A program made the position numbers and the translations under genes. Positions 1 to 17,169 of a stretch of DNA of 64,000 nt are shown here, one piece after another. Source of the DNA: Globodera rostochiensis (taxonomy: Eukaryota; Nematoda; Chromadorea; Rhabditida; Heteroderidae); assembly GCA_018350325.1 (NCBI GenBank), contig JAEVLN010000011.1:2662449-2726448 (forward strand), in the 5' to 3' direction. The notes under the pieces are model-generated. The model was not told the DNA's origin, searched no databases, and was given only the letters and a program-made list of their open reading frames with translations. How positions within the stretch are numbered: position 1 is the stretch's first letter; every line of letters begins with the position of its first letter.

Positions 1-2
1 CG

Positions 3-4625
<4,623 letters not shown>

Positions 4626-4721
4626 ATATTCAGTGAACGCGAGGGGAAATGATGGGGGAGGGCAGAGTCTCCGTTGCGTTAACTTTTATAGTTGTACAAA
4701 TATATATGTACATACGTAAAG

Positions 4722-4727
4722 AATAAA
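4722..4727 (+). promoter_or_regulatory. Poly(A) signal of the HEATR5-like gene
   Basis: A canonical AATAAA lies about 100 bases after the stop codon of the upstream gene, in an A/T-rich stretch. Confidence 0.6.
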
Positions 4728-5027
4728 GATAGATGAATAGAAGTTATATATTATATTATTACAACATCCTCAAAATGAACATTGAAATTGTGGAGATATA
4801 AACGTTCGCTTTTCTGCGTAATGATGGCGAGAAAAACAGGGCTGAGCTGTCCGTCGTTAAAAAAACAAAACCAAAAACGGGACAGCCAAACCCTGCCGGG
4901 AATGTAAATTACGATGGATCATTTTTGAATTTCTTCCCTGGAAGAGGAAGCGTGTTCGTGTTGGCGGTGTTTGATGTACACCTCCACCTTGCTGCCCTCA
5001 AACTCCCACACAACCTAAACTTATCAC

Positions 5028-5384
5028 CATATAAACAGGCACGTATTTAGGGGGAGGGGGGGGGGGGGGTACACAAGAGATCACGTACTTCCCCCCCCCC
5101 CAAAGGGGAAATTTGAGAAAAAAGAAACCATAGGGGGACCCCCCTTTTTGATTACAAAATTCATAATTTTTTTTGGACCAATTCTCTTAACAAAATTGAT
5201 TCAAAAATTTCTCGACGGCGCCTATCGGGACCACCGACCCTCCCCCCGCCAGAAGTAAAGCAGTTTTTTTTGGAAAAAATTGCTTAAAAAATGCAATAAA
5301 CCTTAAAAATGCACCCCTTAAAAGTCGACTTTTTTTGGTACCCCCCCCCCAAAGCAAAATCCTAAATACGTGACTGCATATAAA
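5028..5384. mobile_element. Non-autonomous hAT-type miniature element (341 bp) with 8-bp target duplication
   Basis: Both ends carry a 16-bp terminal inverted repeat, CAGGCACGTATTTAGG on the left and, reverse-complemented, CAGTCACGTATTTAGG on the right (one mismatch). The element proper is 5036-5376. It is flanked by the perfect 8-bp direct repeat CATATAAA at 5028-5035 and 5377-5384. An 8-bp duplication and a CAG-start are typical of hAT elements. The inside has long G and C runs and no coding capacity. It lies in the space between the HEATR5-like and PGAP2-like genes; the rest of 4728-5426 shows nothing else recognisable. Confidence 0.8.
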
Positions 5385-5426
5385 ATTCCAAAATGATTTG
5401 CCATTATTCTCAAATGTCCGGGTCAA

Positions 5427-7405
5427 TTAATGCTTTCTTGTTAGTTTAACCAGGAAATAGAAAAAGCTGTTGATGCCGATCAGGAAGTATTCCGCCACCG
5501 AAAATGTTGCGTAGGCTGTGGGGGGGGAGGGGAAGTGAAAGTGAAGGAAAAGCATTGGCACCGAAAGTGCTGCAGGAGAGGACAAAAGTCAAGTAGCTGG
5601 CGGCGGTTGAGACGGAAATTGGGTAGCCGACGAGGAAGAGGCCGCATTTGATGCGGAACACGCGCTTATGCTTTGTTGGGAGAGAATCAGCGAATTCAAA
5701 CGAAAAGCATAAAAATGGGAAATTGCTCAAAATATTACCATTGGCTTTAGCTGATTGATGCCCGAATGGAAGTGGAGCATGTTGTTGAAGAGCATGTTGA
5801 AGTTGAACGGAAGGAAAGAAAAGAATGAATTAAGAAGAAAGATCTCCCCGGTCCCCCTCCCCTCACTTTTCGTTAACAAAATGAAACAGTCCGGACCCAA
5901 TGGAAACGTCCGTCGATGTCGAGAATGACATCGACGAAAGCCTAGCCAAGACCAAATCAAAAAGCAATTAAAATTTACTGGGACTAGCCAGAGAGCGAAG
6001 CAGACGGCGTGGACCTCTTAAAAAAGGAATTAACTCACTCAATTCACTGGCAGCCTCAACAAAAGAAAACTCACTGAAATGGCTTTCGATGTCAATGACG
6101 GACACTGCCAGCAGTCCGAGGGCCTCCACCACCAAAAGGAAGTAATGAAGTCGGCTGATCTTCGGGAACCATCGCCGCTGGCGAAACTCAGACTCGCCCA
6201 AGGCGTAATGACTTTTGTGTACCTTTAGCAGCAGGAAGGGGGGAGGGGACGTTTTGGGATGAACGCAAAGGCACAGTGTTTGCTGCACTGATCCAAAAAG
6301 GTCAAAAAAACGATCGGATCCCACCAATAAAGTAAAAATCGTTCATTTTAAAAACTCGCGGATCGTGCAAAAAACACTGTGAAAAAGAATTGTCAGACAA
6401 TGGCGTAGAAGAATCGGGGCGGAATGTGCATGGAGAGCACCTTTGGTAGGGATCAGTCGGTTACAAAGGAAACAAACAGGTCCCCCCCCCAGGCTATTCC
6501 CTGGTGAAACCGACCATCAGCCAAATGTACTTTTGGGGCTTCCACACGCCGATGCTTAATGGGGGAGGGGGGCGGTGATCGATCGATTGGTCTCCAGGAG
6601 GGCAGAACCCAAATAAGCACCTGTAGCTGACCGGAGGGAACATGCTCTTTAGTCCCTGAAATGGTGGTGTGATTAACCATTAGTTTGACGCATCGTTTCG
6701 CGACAAATCCATCAAACTTAGCCCTCGAGGGGTTGGATGGACTGTCCGATTAGGCTGTCTGTCTCACCGGACAAATGGCAGACGGAATTGTGAAGTTTGC
6801 TACCCTGTCGTATTGAAACGCAAAAGTGTAGGCAAGGCAAAAATAGCATCCGACCGCTAAAGGGGACGACGCCAAGAGGTCGTGAAGTCGAACATGTTCA
6901 TTCATTCACCTGGGAGAATGGCGGCCATCAGTCCCAATGTTCGCACCTTCCATTTGGCGTCCGGCTTATTTGGCGGCCACACAATCTGTTCAACAACATC
7001 TTCGTCTGCCGTAAAAGGCGGCGTAGAAGCCTTCTGATCGCCGTCAGTGTCCGGCGGGTGGCACGAAGGCGACGAAGCCGAGGAGGAAGACGAACATTTG
7101 GAGAGGGAACAGCTCGTCGACGAGTCGGACAAGTAAAAAGGCGTCTCCGAATTGTCTTGGGCATTGTCCGAAGCGATGGCAGGCGAACATTGGGCCCTTT
7201 TGCCTCTTGTCGTCCTTTTATGTCCGCTCGTCGTCAATTTCTCGTCACTAGTAGATGAACTGCTCGAAGTGGGGGCAAGACCATGATGATCATTTTCATT
7301 CGGTCGCCGTTTTTCTCCGACCAAAATTCCTGCCGAACTTGAAGAAGACGGGTGGTCGCAATGAGAAGGTCCAATTCGGAGGCTAATCTCTATTTCTTCG
7401 GCCAT
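5427..7405 (-). CDS. PGAP2/FRAG1-like membrane protein (GPI-anchor lipid remodelling)
   Basis: Start ATG at 7405-7403 follows a TTTACAG acceptor by two bases, as for a trans-spliced leader. The first exon (7405-6910) encodes a long Ser-rich cytosolic tail and ends in a hydrophobic stretch (LGLMAAILP) that continues in exon 2 (6856-6768; VGCYFCLAYTFAFQY). Exons 3-5 (6655-6621, 6554-6515, 6440-6399) give FPPVSYSIGVWKPQKYIWL and HIPPRFFYAI, which align with the PGAP2 stretch around PSVSSAIG...PQRYVW...APRFL. Later exons (from 6222) give ISRLHYFLLVVEALGLLAVSV, then further membrane segments, and end with AEYFLIGINSFFYFLV at 5427-5515. PGAP2 acts in the Golgi in fatty-acid remodelling of GPI anchors. 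Borders between about 5745 and 6075 are uncertain. The Ser-rich N-terminal tail is unusually long for the family. Confidence 0.78.
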
Positions 7406-8489
7406 TTCTGTAAAATCTGATTGTTTTGAACATTTTGGAGAGCGTTTGACAGCAACAAAAATATTTATGACTTTCAAATTCCGAGGCCAAAAGGCTACCG
7501 ATCACTTTTTCTTATCAGTGATGGCTTTTAAATATTGAAGGTAGCCGTTGTGCAAGGATGCGTTGGGCTGTGCGCAATCCCAAAAGCACAACGAATGGAA
7601 GTCACTCAGTCAATCGGCCCCCCCGCCCCCACCTTTTCCCCATTCCTCAACATAAGCGGCTTCATTGCGCAAATGGACGGGGACGGACAAATTGCCGGAG
7701 GCGAAATCCAATAATTCGGAAAGGAACAGCCACCGAAACTGCCCGGGGGAATGCAATTCAATCAGCGACAACGGCTTCTTATCGTGCGAATCCGCCCGTC
7801 CTTTTACACTTTCATCCCGTCCAATCGCCCCATTTGCACGGCAATTGTTTCGCCTCCCTTTCCTTCCGTTTTGGTTTTATTTTATTGTTTTAGTCGCTTC
7901 TGAACCGCCCGCCCTCAATTTGTTCTTTTCCAATTCCTCATTTTTATTTTATGTCCCCCCCCCCCCCAAGTCCATGGCGATCATTGGCATTTCAATTTGC
8001 AAATTAACAATTTCATTACGTTCATCTTTTTTAATTGTGGAAATAAACAAATGAATTACGGACCTTTGGGGATGAGAAGATGACGGTGATTGGCGGTGAG
8101 AGGGAGGGGGGGGGGGGCGATTTGTGTATCCGACAGAAAATTGGTGGAAACGGGTTGGGCGAATTGAGACAGAGAAAAACACTAAAGAAGCCCCAAAAGC
8201 CGAAAAAGGTTGATTAAAGGGTCATATGATGGGATCTGATGGATCATCAACGGCCCAGCAAAACGAACAACAATTCATTCATTCATTCAGAAAGGGGAGG
8301 GGGGAATCTGATAAAGCAAAACATTGCCATTTTTATAAACTAAATCAAATTAAATAAAAGGATTAATTGGATAAAGATTTCTTCCAGAAATTAGCATTAT
8401 TTTGAAAATATTTTTCACAAAAAGGACTATGTTTTTACTGTGGAGGAAACTTGAGTCTGAAACGGCAAAATGCCAACCAGCAGGCCATA
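7406..8489. other. Intergenic stretch between PGAP2-like gene and minisatellite
   Basis: No supported gene. Short open frames here have low-complexity or shifting composition and no splice support. The stretch holds poly-C (about 7957-7967) and poly-G (about 8107-8117) tracts and is the likely 5' region of the minus-strand PGAP2-like gene. Confidence 0.5.
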
Positions 8490-8897
8490 AAGGGTTGAAC
8501 CAGGCCATAAATGGGTTGAACCAGGCCATAAATGGGTTGAACCAGGCCATAAATGGGTTGAACCAGGCCATAAATGGGTTGAACCAGGCCATAAATGGGT
8601 TGAACCAGGCCATAAATGGGTTGAACCAGGCCATAAATGGGTTGAACCAGGCCATAAATGGGTTGAACCAGGCCATAAATGGGTTGAACCAGGCCATAAA
8701 TGGGTTGAACCAGGCCATAAATGGGTTGAACCAGGCCATAAATGGATTGAACCAGGCCATAAACGGGTTGAACCAGGCCATAAATGGGTTGAACCAGGCC
8801 ATAAATGGATTGAACCAGGCCATAAATGGGTTGAACCAGGCCATAAATGGATTGAACCAGGCCATAAACGGGTTGAACCAGGCCATAAATGGGTTGC
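8490..8897. repeat. 21-bp minisatellite, about 19 copies
   Basis: The unit GGTTGAACCAGGCCATAAATG repeats head to tail with few changes (occasional GGATTG or AAACGG). Because 21 is a multiple of three and no phase of the unit contains a stop on several frames, open frames run through on both strands (heptads such as NGLNQAI on plus and NPFMAWF on minus). No flanking gene features support translation, so it is treated as a non-coding array. Confidence 0.9.
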
Positions 8898-9257
8898 GGA
8901 TTACCAATTTGGACCTGCAACGAGGGCAAACATTCAGCAGGCAGAAAAGGAGAAGCATTTACTGTCCAAAACGTATAGCGCCTTGAAACTGGGCGTTGGT
9001 TGTTTTTTTAATGTTTTGCTTTACTTTTGTTTCTGGCGAAGTGTTGTGAATAAATTCGCAAAAAAAATAATGATTTCTCATTTTTCGTTAGAACGTCACC
9101 TGAATTTAACTTTATTGAATAGAATGATAAACTTTATTATACATAGATTAGCAGCTTTTTTAATCATTATCAAACCATAACGACAGCAAAAGATCATTTT
9201 TAGCGAGAAGTCCATTTTAGTGTCGCCGTCTGTCTGTTTGTTGACAAAAATTGCAAA

Positions 9258-10811
<1,554 letters not shown>

Positions 10812-11436
10812 TCACTTTGTGATTTTGTGTGAAGGAGTGAAGTCGGAGGGACTGATCGGCGAGCAATTATCGATTGTACACAGGCAAATGTCAACGTCCA
10901 AAATCGGTCTTTGAAAAGAATAATTTTGTGGTCATTTTGCGAATCAACAAATTTTTTGGTGTTGGGGTTAGCAAATTCTGAGATTTTTGGACGGTTAAAA
11001 TTCACATTTTTTTAACAATACGCTCATTCCCTTAATGGAAACTTATAGATACGGTGGTTTATAGCACAGTTATAAGGCCATCCGTCATATACACAGCCTT
11101 CACCAGTCAAATGTACGAAATTTTTATTGAATTTTCGACTTTATGAATGATTTGACCTCTCTCTATTTGACTCTGTAATGTTGAACAGAATTTGATAAAT
11201 TTTGTGGAAAACCCCCAAAGGCATTAATTTCGTGAAAAAATTTCGAGTGGGACTTTGCAGGGTTTGGCTTCAAATTTTAGGGCACGCTTTTGCTTCGGTG
11301 TTCCCCTTCCATTTTCTTTGAGAATTTGAATGGCCACAGCTTTTTTGCTGTTGCTAGGCGACTGCGGCTCGTCTTCTCCCTGCGCTCTTTGTTTGTTGTG
11401 GCGTCATAACGAACTCATTTTGTGATCGGCCGATCA
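10812..11436. other. Intergenic region between RAB7 and BBS4
   Basis: A/T-rich, no supported gene or element. The last 100 bases before the BBS4 start are the presumed 5' region. Confidence 0.4.
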
Positions 11437-13982
11437 ATGGACGAATCCAAGACGATTCTGTGGCAACAATTTGCACGCTTTCGGCCACCCGATCGATTCA
11501 ATCTTTTGCTTTATCGCTTTTTTGTGCGCAGTCAGTTTGCGCTGTGCAAGCAGAAGATTCAGGTGCAGAATTGTTACGGACGTAGTCTCTCTCGCTGAAC
11601 GGTGCGGGGACGGCATTTTTGCCGAGAAGTTGGGAGGGGGGGGGGACGGCATTTTTGTCGAAAAGTTTGGGGGGGGGGGACGGCATTTTTGCCGAGAAGT
11701 TGGGAGGGGGGGACGGCATTTTTGTCGAAAAGTTTGGGGGGAGTTATTGGATTGAAGAGAATCCATGTGTTTTTTGTTCGTGTCGTGGTGATTTTCTAAT
11801 TTATGTGATGTTTTTTTTGCGTTTGAAGGATTTGCTGAGCGAATCGCCGGAGGTGCTTTGTGAGTTTGCGCTTCTTCTCCGCGGGTTGATCGCACGGGAG
11901 GAGGGCGAACTCGGAGAATCGGTCGGCCTTTTACATTGCGACACTGCAAACAAATGCATTTCATCCATAGATTATATTAAGAATAAATTCTAATTACTCT
12001 ATACAACAGTTTAACAAAAGTTGCGATTATTTTATTAAATATTTTAACTTTAAACAATAATAATTTTATGTCCCGCAAATTTGTTTGACCAAATCCCCCC
12101 CAGGTGAATTGGATTGGCCGCGCCCTTCGCCACAATCCCACAAGTCCAAAGTCTGTCTTCCCATTCCGATAATTCGCCCAAATGTCTTTCCGTTCGTCCG
12201 TTCAGAATTTTGCTCGAACTCGGAAAGAGTCATTATCTTTTGGCCGAGCATAGAAAGGCAGCTGAACTGTTCACGAAGGCTTTGGAGCAGCAGGAGAAGA
12301 AGCGCAACGACAACACAATTTGGGTGCTTTCAAATAGTGAAAGAAATTGGGGAAGTAGTCGGACGACTTGTCGGAACTCAAATGCACTCACTCATAGTCA
12401 ACGATCAAACCCGGTTTGGTCGTGCGGCGGTTTTTAAACCATTTCTGTGATAAACCAGCTGATTATTCCTTGAAATGAGTGTCATTAATTATCAATTGAT
12501 CTGATAGAATAAAATTCTTTTTTTGTTTCAGAAATTGTACTACTGGCAGTCCCTCAGCGTTTACCATGTTTTTCAGCCACCGGAGTGTGCGAAAAAAGTG
12601 TCATTTTTAAAAAGTCATATTATATGTGTATTTATACTTCCGTAATTTTGTTTTCCCCCTGAATATCGTAGTAACGAGTCCAATATATTTTATCTATTTA
12701 ATTACTTAATGTGTATTTTTTATGATTATTAATGCTTTCAGGCGCAAGATGCTCTGCTCTCCTGTCCACAAATCAATTCCAGCGCGGATATGGTAACTCA
12801 AAATAAAATATATTAACTAAATAATGGTTAAGCTGATGTTTTTGGCTCGTTTGCTTGGCGAACAAAACGAAATGGGTGCCGCTGTTGAGGCGTATAAAAG
12901 GAGCATCGAAATGGAGCCGGAGAATGTGGAATTAATACACAATTTGGGAATGCTTTACTTAAAGGTGTTGTTTGAGGCATTTGGACTTGCAAACAGGAAG
13001 AAGTTCTGTGCCTTTATTAAACAGGTTGAAGAGCCGTCGAACGCTTTCGCCACCTTTGGCAAGGCGCTCAGCTACGACCCGAACTTCGTTCCGTCAATGC
13101 TTGCCATTGCCTCCATTATGCAATCAAATGGCGACTGGGACGTGTCACTCACCAAATATAGGTAAGTGAGCCTATGATGCTCTAGAAATGGCACAAAAGT
13201 TTTAGGGCAGCAACTTCCGAATTTGACCATTCATGCGCTCTTTGGAACAACATCGGCATGTGCTTCTTCGGCAAGGGCAAATTGCTGGCCGCATTGGTTA
13301 GTGCCTTTAAGCTGCTGCTTCCCATTTCCAATTTTTTGCCTAAGGTGTGTCTGAACAAAGCCAATTACCTTTGCCCATTGGATTGGAAGGTATCTCTGCA
13401 CATTTTCTTAAAACCTTCGCTTCATGATTCTCAGATCTTGATCAATCTTGCACTGATTTATTGCGCCCTCCAGCAATTTGCCTCCGCCTATCATTTCGCC
13501 TCGGCTGCCTTTGCCATCACTCCTCAGAATCCGATGGTCCTCTGCACGATGGCCGGTAAAGGAGGCTGATCAGAAATGATCAACTCTGATCACTCGCAAT
13601 GAATGTCTGATCATAGTAATTCTCACCGGATTGGGCGACCTTCGAAATGCTAAGGCGGCCTACAAGCGCGCTCTGAAGCTGGAACCTTCCCTTTGGGTGG
13701 TCCGCTTCAATTTGGCCATTTTTGAGTCGCGTCGAGCGAATTATGCCGAAGCGATTCGACGTTTGACCGAGTTGGAAGGCGATGGATCGTTGGCTATTGG
13801 CTCATCGCAGGGCAGAGCTTACCCCGAGGTGGAATTTCTGTGGGAATAAATGACAATGAAAGGATCAGAATACTTTTTAGGAACTGCTTCAACTTGTCGT
13901 ACGCATCAGAAAGCATTTTGAAAAACTGGAAAAACAACAACCTAAGAAAGATGGAGGAGAAAAAAAAGTAATCAATGATTAA
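11437..13982 (+). CDS. bbs-4: BBS4-like TPR protein of the BBSome
   Basis: Start ATG at 11437 and stop at 13980-13982. Joined exons give tandem tetratricopeptide repeats in the BBS4 order: ILLELGKSHYLLAEHRKAAELF (12207-12280), AYKRSIEMEPENVELIHNLG (12890-12950), ALSYDPNFVPSMLAIASIMQ then GDWDVSLTKYR (13060-13165), LWNNIGMCFFGKGKLLAAL (13235-13300), NKANYLCPLDWK, and ALQQFASAYHFASAAF (13466-13520). The pattern NNIGMCFFGK followed by ANYL.P.DWK is close to vertebrate BBS4. BBS4 is a core BBSome subunit that carries membrane cargo into and out of cilia; in nematodes it acts in sensory neurons. The C-terminal tail is Lys/Gln-rich. The first intron (about 11562-11829) carries a short tandem array. 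Exon limits at 12300-12780 are uncertain. Confidence 0.85.
11606..11745. repeat. Two-step tandem repeat inside BBS4 intron
   Basis: The pair GACGGCATTTTTGCCGAGAAGTTGGGAGG plus GACGGCATTTTTGTCGAAAAGTTTGGGG occurs twice head to tail, so four related units of about 35 bases, each ending in a G run of varied length. Confidence 0.75.
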
Positions 13983-14409
13983 ACGAACATTATTACTTAA
14001 TATCAGAAATACAGTTCAACGAATCTTTATTTTATGTTTTTAGACATAAATTAAGACTTCTGGTATAAAATTTTGATTTGGTAAGAGAACTTGCTCAAAA
14101 ATTTAAATCTTCTAAATTTGGCCTCGGATAGGGGTACAAATTTTCCATGCCACGGATCGCCGGAAATGCGCCGGGAATCGTTAGATAATCTGATTTATGT
14201 TATTTTGAATTTATTCTTTCGTTTTTGGCGAAATGTTTCATATAACAGTAAGAGGAACCAGTTCGGTTCAGCGCAGCGGTTTGGAGTACTGTCTGTAGCT
14301 CTTGACTCAATCGCAAACAAACCAAGTTGGGTTGCTACTCGATAGTTTAATGTATAATTTGTATAACTAAAAGTTATAGTTCGATAAGGTCAAAAAAGTC
14401 CATTCGATT
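13983..14409. other. Intergenic region between BBS4 and the R3H gene
   Basis: About 430 bases, A/T-rich, no supported gene. Distance and strand would allow an operon with BBS4 but no intercistronic signal could be identified. Confidence 0.35.
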
Positions 14410-15599
14410 ATGGGAATTTTGCGAAACCGATCACTTCACAGGGCTCCAATTCGTATTGAAGAGTGTGCTGAAGATGGCCATGCAAATGATTATGCAAAGT
14501 AATTTTACATTTTTTTATTAATGTTTTTTGTGTTGCATTTAGCTATCTGTTTGATTCCGACTTCACTGATAGTGACCATGAAGATGCCGTCGGTGTAGAT
14601 GAACTGGCCCAAGTTCAAATCAAACATTGCAGTCATCGACGCAAGAAGGTCAAAAGCATCAAATTGTGTGAGATTGTCGATGGGCTACCGGTGAAGCGTA
14701 ACATGGGCGCACAGAAATGGCGCCGTGTGGAAAATGGTTTTTTTTTGTTCTATATTTGTTGGTCGTAATTTTTGCGTTTAGCCAAACTTTTGACGAACTT
14801 TGCGGATAGTCAGGACATTTGCTTCGATGGTTCGGATTTGATTCCTGAGACTTTCTCTGCGTTTACTCGACTCTTGCGGGATGAAGCGAAGATGAAGGTT
14901 TGTTTCTGTTGTGCACATTGTGTGGTAATTTGTTTAGGTTTGGAACGAATTCTTGGAAAAGGATGAAACGGGACAGAAGAAAATGATTTTGCAATTCGAA
15001 TACGAAATTCTCATGGAACGCGACACGCCCAAAGCCGTACGTTCTGTCAACTTCGGCCAAAAGCCCAAAGACTGTCTTCGCAAGAGTAATTTTAATATAT
15101 AAATTTGACTTTTTGATGAGGTTTAGGCCCGCCCGAATTCTCGGCTGAGAATTGTTTCAAACGTCTTGACAAAAAGTTCCGCGACTGTCTGCTGAAACGG
15201 CGTAACGTCCAATTCGTTATGTTTTTCGAGTTTAAACTTTTAATTCATCTTCTTTAGGATTATCTATACAAAATGGAGTTCATTTTGAGAGAATTCTTTG
15301 GCGAATCGCCGGCTGACACTTTCGTTGAGGAAATTGTTTCCCGAATAAAACGCTTTCATTTGCATGCGGTGGCCCAATTTCTGAAACTCAGTTCAAGAAG
15401 TTTGAGTACTAAGCCTTCTTTTTGTGAATACATTTGTTCAGCAACTGATGGAGAGAATTGCACAAAAACTGTTCATGTGAAGAATGAAGCAGCAAACAAA
15501 TTCAGTCCACCGGATATGTATCTGGCCACAATGCTCAAAAAGAAACGGAGTATGAAGGCCAAGGACGCCGAATGGGAAGATGATGATTTAGCAATTTAG
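14410..15599 (+). CDS. R3H-domain protein, R3HDM4-like
   Basis: Start ATG at 14410, stop TAG at 15597-15599, with six or seven short exons. The N-terminal third is acidic (SDFTDSDHEDAVGVDE) and is followed by a basic patch. The middle gives WNEFLEKDETGQKKMILQFE. The C-terminal half gives AENCFKRLDKKFRDCLLKRR, then FILREFFGESPADTFVEEI and FHLHAVAQFLKLSSR, which matches the R3H region of R3HDM4 (helix, then RLLLHAVCQYLDL-like ending). R3H domains bind single-stranded nucleic acid; the precise role of R3HDM4 is not known to me. The tail is SPPDMYLATMLKKKR plus an acidic end. Family assignment is from memory of pattern and is moderately firm. Confidence 0.68.
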
Positions 15600-16035
15600 A
15601 TGAAAAGATGATAATTACCATCAGAGGCGTACCTATAAAAAAATTGGGATCGGGTGGGGGGGGGGGGTTGGGATCGATTGAACAACAAAACCGATGGTGA
15701 CACGGGATTACGATTTTTGTTTAGAATCGCTTAATGATTGGTAGCACATTCTGGAAATTTAGCTGATTGGTGACAATTCATTTTGGGATCCGGGGAACTC
15801 CCATCCCTTCCCACTGATTATCATGCGCGATTTACCCAATAACTAACATTTTTTGGTTATTTCAAATGTATGTGTACTTTATATTAATATTCGTATATAT
15901 TCATTCATTCGTTCACATGGTTTTAGTAAATAAACAGGACTGCATAATTGAGTGTGCTTTATTGTAAGCGAGAGATAATCGAATTCAAATATTATTTATG
16001 TTTTTGTACCTTGAATCTTAATGAGCAATAATTAG
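15600..16035. other. Intergenic region with a hAT-like end at about 15624
   Basis: CAGAGGCGTACC at about 15624 followed by A and G runs resembles a hAT terminus, but no matching second end is visible. The last part is the A/T-rich 5' region of IWS1. Confidence 0.35.
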
Positions 16036-17169
16036 ATGTCTCACGAAGGTGGGGAAGAGCGTCGTGTCAAGGAGGAGGTAGTTCAGGAGGTAACATTTAG
16101 TCGTTAAATGTAACTAACTAAATGTTTACGACTTAGAGTTCTGTAAAAGTGGGCGAGGTTTCGCAGCCTATGCAAAACGTTTTTGGGGATGATGAGATGA
16201 GTGAAGATGAAGAGGTATTTGATTGATGCCTTATTGTTTAGGTGGCTCATGAAGGTGGAGAAGAGCGTCGTGTCAAGGAGGAGGTAGTTCAGGAGGTATT
16301 CATTTAGTTGTTATTGTAATTTTGTAACTTTAACTAAATTTGTACCACTTAAGATGTCTCACGAAGGTGGGGAAGAGCGCCGTGTCAAGGAGGAGATAGT
16401 TCAGGAGGTTTTCATTTAGTTGTTAATTTAATTTATACTTTAACTAGTACCACTTAAAGATTTGATTGATGCATTATTGTTTAGATGTCTCATGAAAGTG
16501 GGGAAGAGCGTGTCGAGGAGGAGGTATTCATTTGTTAAATGTATTTTTGTACTTTAACTAAATTTGTACCACTTAAGATGTCTCATGAAGGTGGGGAAGA
16601 GCGTGTCGAGGAGGAGGTAGTTCAGGAGGTATTCATTTAGTTGTTATTGTAATTTTGTTCTTTAACTATACCACTTAAGATGTCTCATGAAAATGGGGAA
16701 GACCGTGTCGAGGAGGAGGTAGTTCAGGAGGTATTCATTTGTTAAATGTATTTTTCTACTTTAACTAAATTTGTATCACTTAAGATGTCTCACGAAGGTG
16801 GGGAAGAGCGTGTCGAGGAGGAGGTAGTTCAGGAGGTATTCATTTGTTAAATGTATTTTTCTACTTTAACTAAATTTGTACCACTTAAGATGTCTCATGA
16901 AAATGGAGAAGAGCGTGTCGAGGAGGAGGAAGCTCAGGAGGTATTCATTTGTTAAATGTATTTTTGTACTTTAACTAAATTTGTATCACTTAAGATGTCT
17001 CACGAAGGTGGGGAAGAGCGTGTCGAGGAGGAGGAAGCTCAGGAGGTATTCATTTGTTAAATTTAATTTTAACTAAATTTGTACCACTTAGAGTTCTGTA
17101 AAAGAAGGCGAGGTTTCGCAGCTTATGCAAAACATTTTTGGTGATGATGAGATGAGTGAAGATGAAGAG
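16036..17169 (+). repeat. Tandem array of in-frame mini-exons in IWS1
   Basis: Nine type-A exons encode MSHEGGEER(R)V(K/E)EEVVQE variants: 16036-16089, 16242-16295, 16354-16407, 16485-16523 (short, 13 codons), 16578-16628, 16680-16730, 16785-16835, 16890-16940, 16995-17045. Two type-B exons of 26 codons (16137-16214 and 17092-17169) encode SSVK.GEVSQ.MQN(V/I)FGDDEM variants. Every exon is a multiple of three (54, 51, 39 or 78 bases), begins after a ...TTAG or TTAAG acceptor and ends GAG|GTA, GCAG-free and phase 0. Introns of about 50-60 bases are themselves near copies of one another (TTTGTTAAATGTA...ACTTTAACTAAATTTGTACCACTTAAG). Most A exons begin with ATG. Confidence 0.9.

Noticed and set aside
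7558..8054. Plus-strand frames of 111-129 codons
   Set aside because: No acceptor, no motif, poly-C tract inside; probably the upstream region of the PGAP2-like gene.
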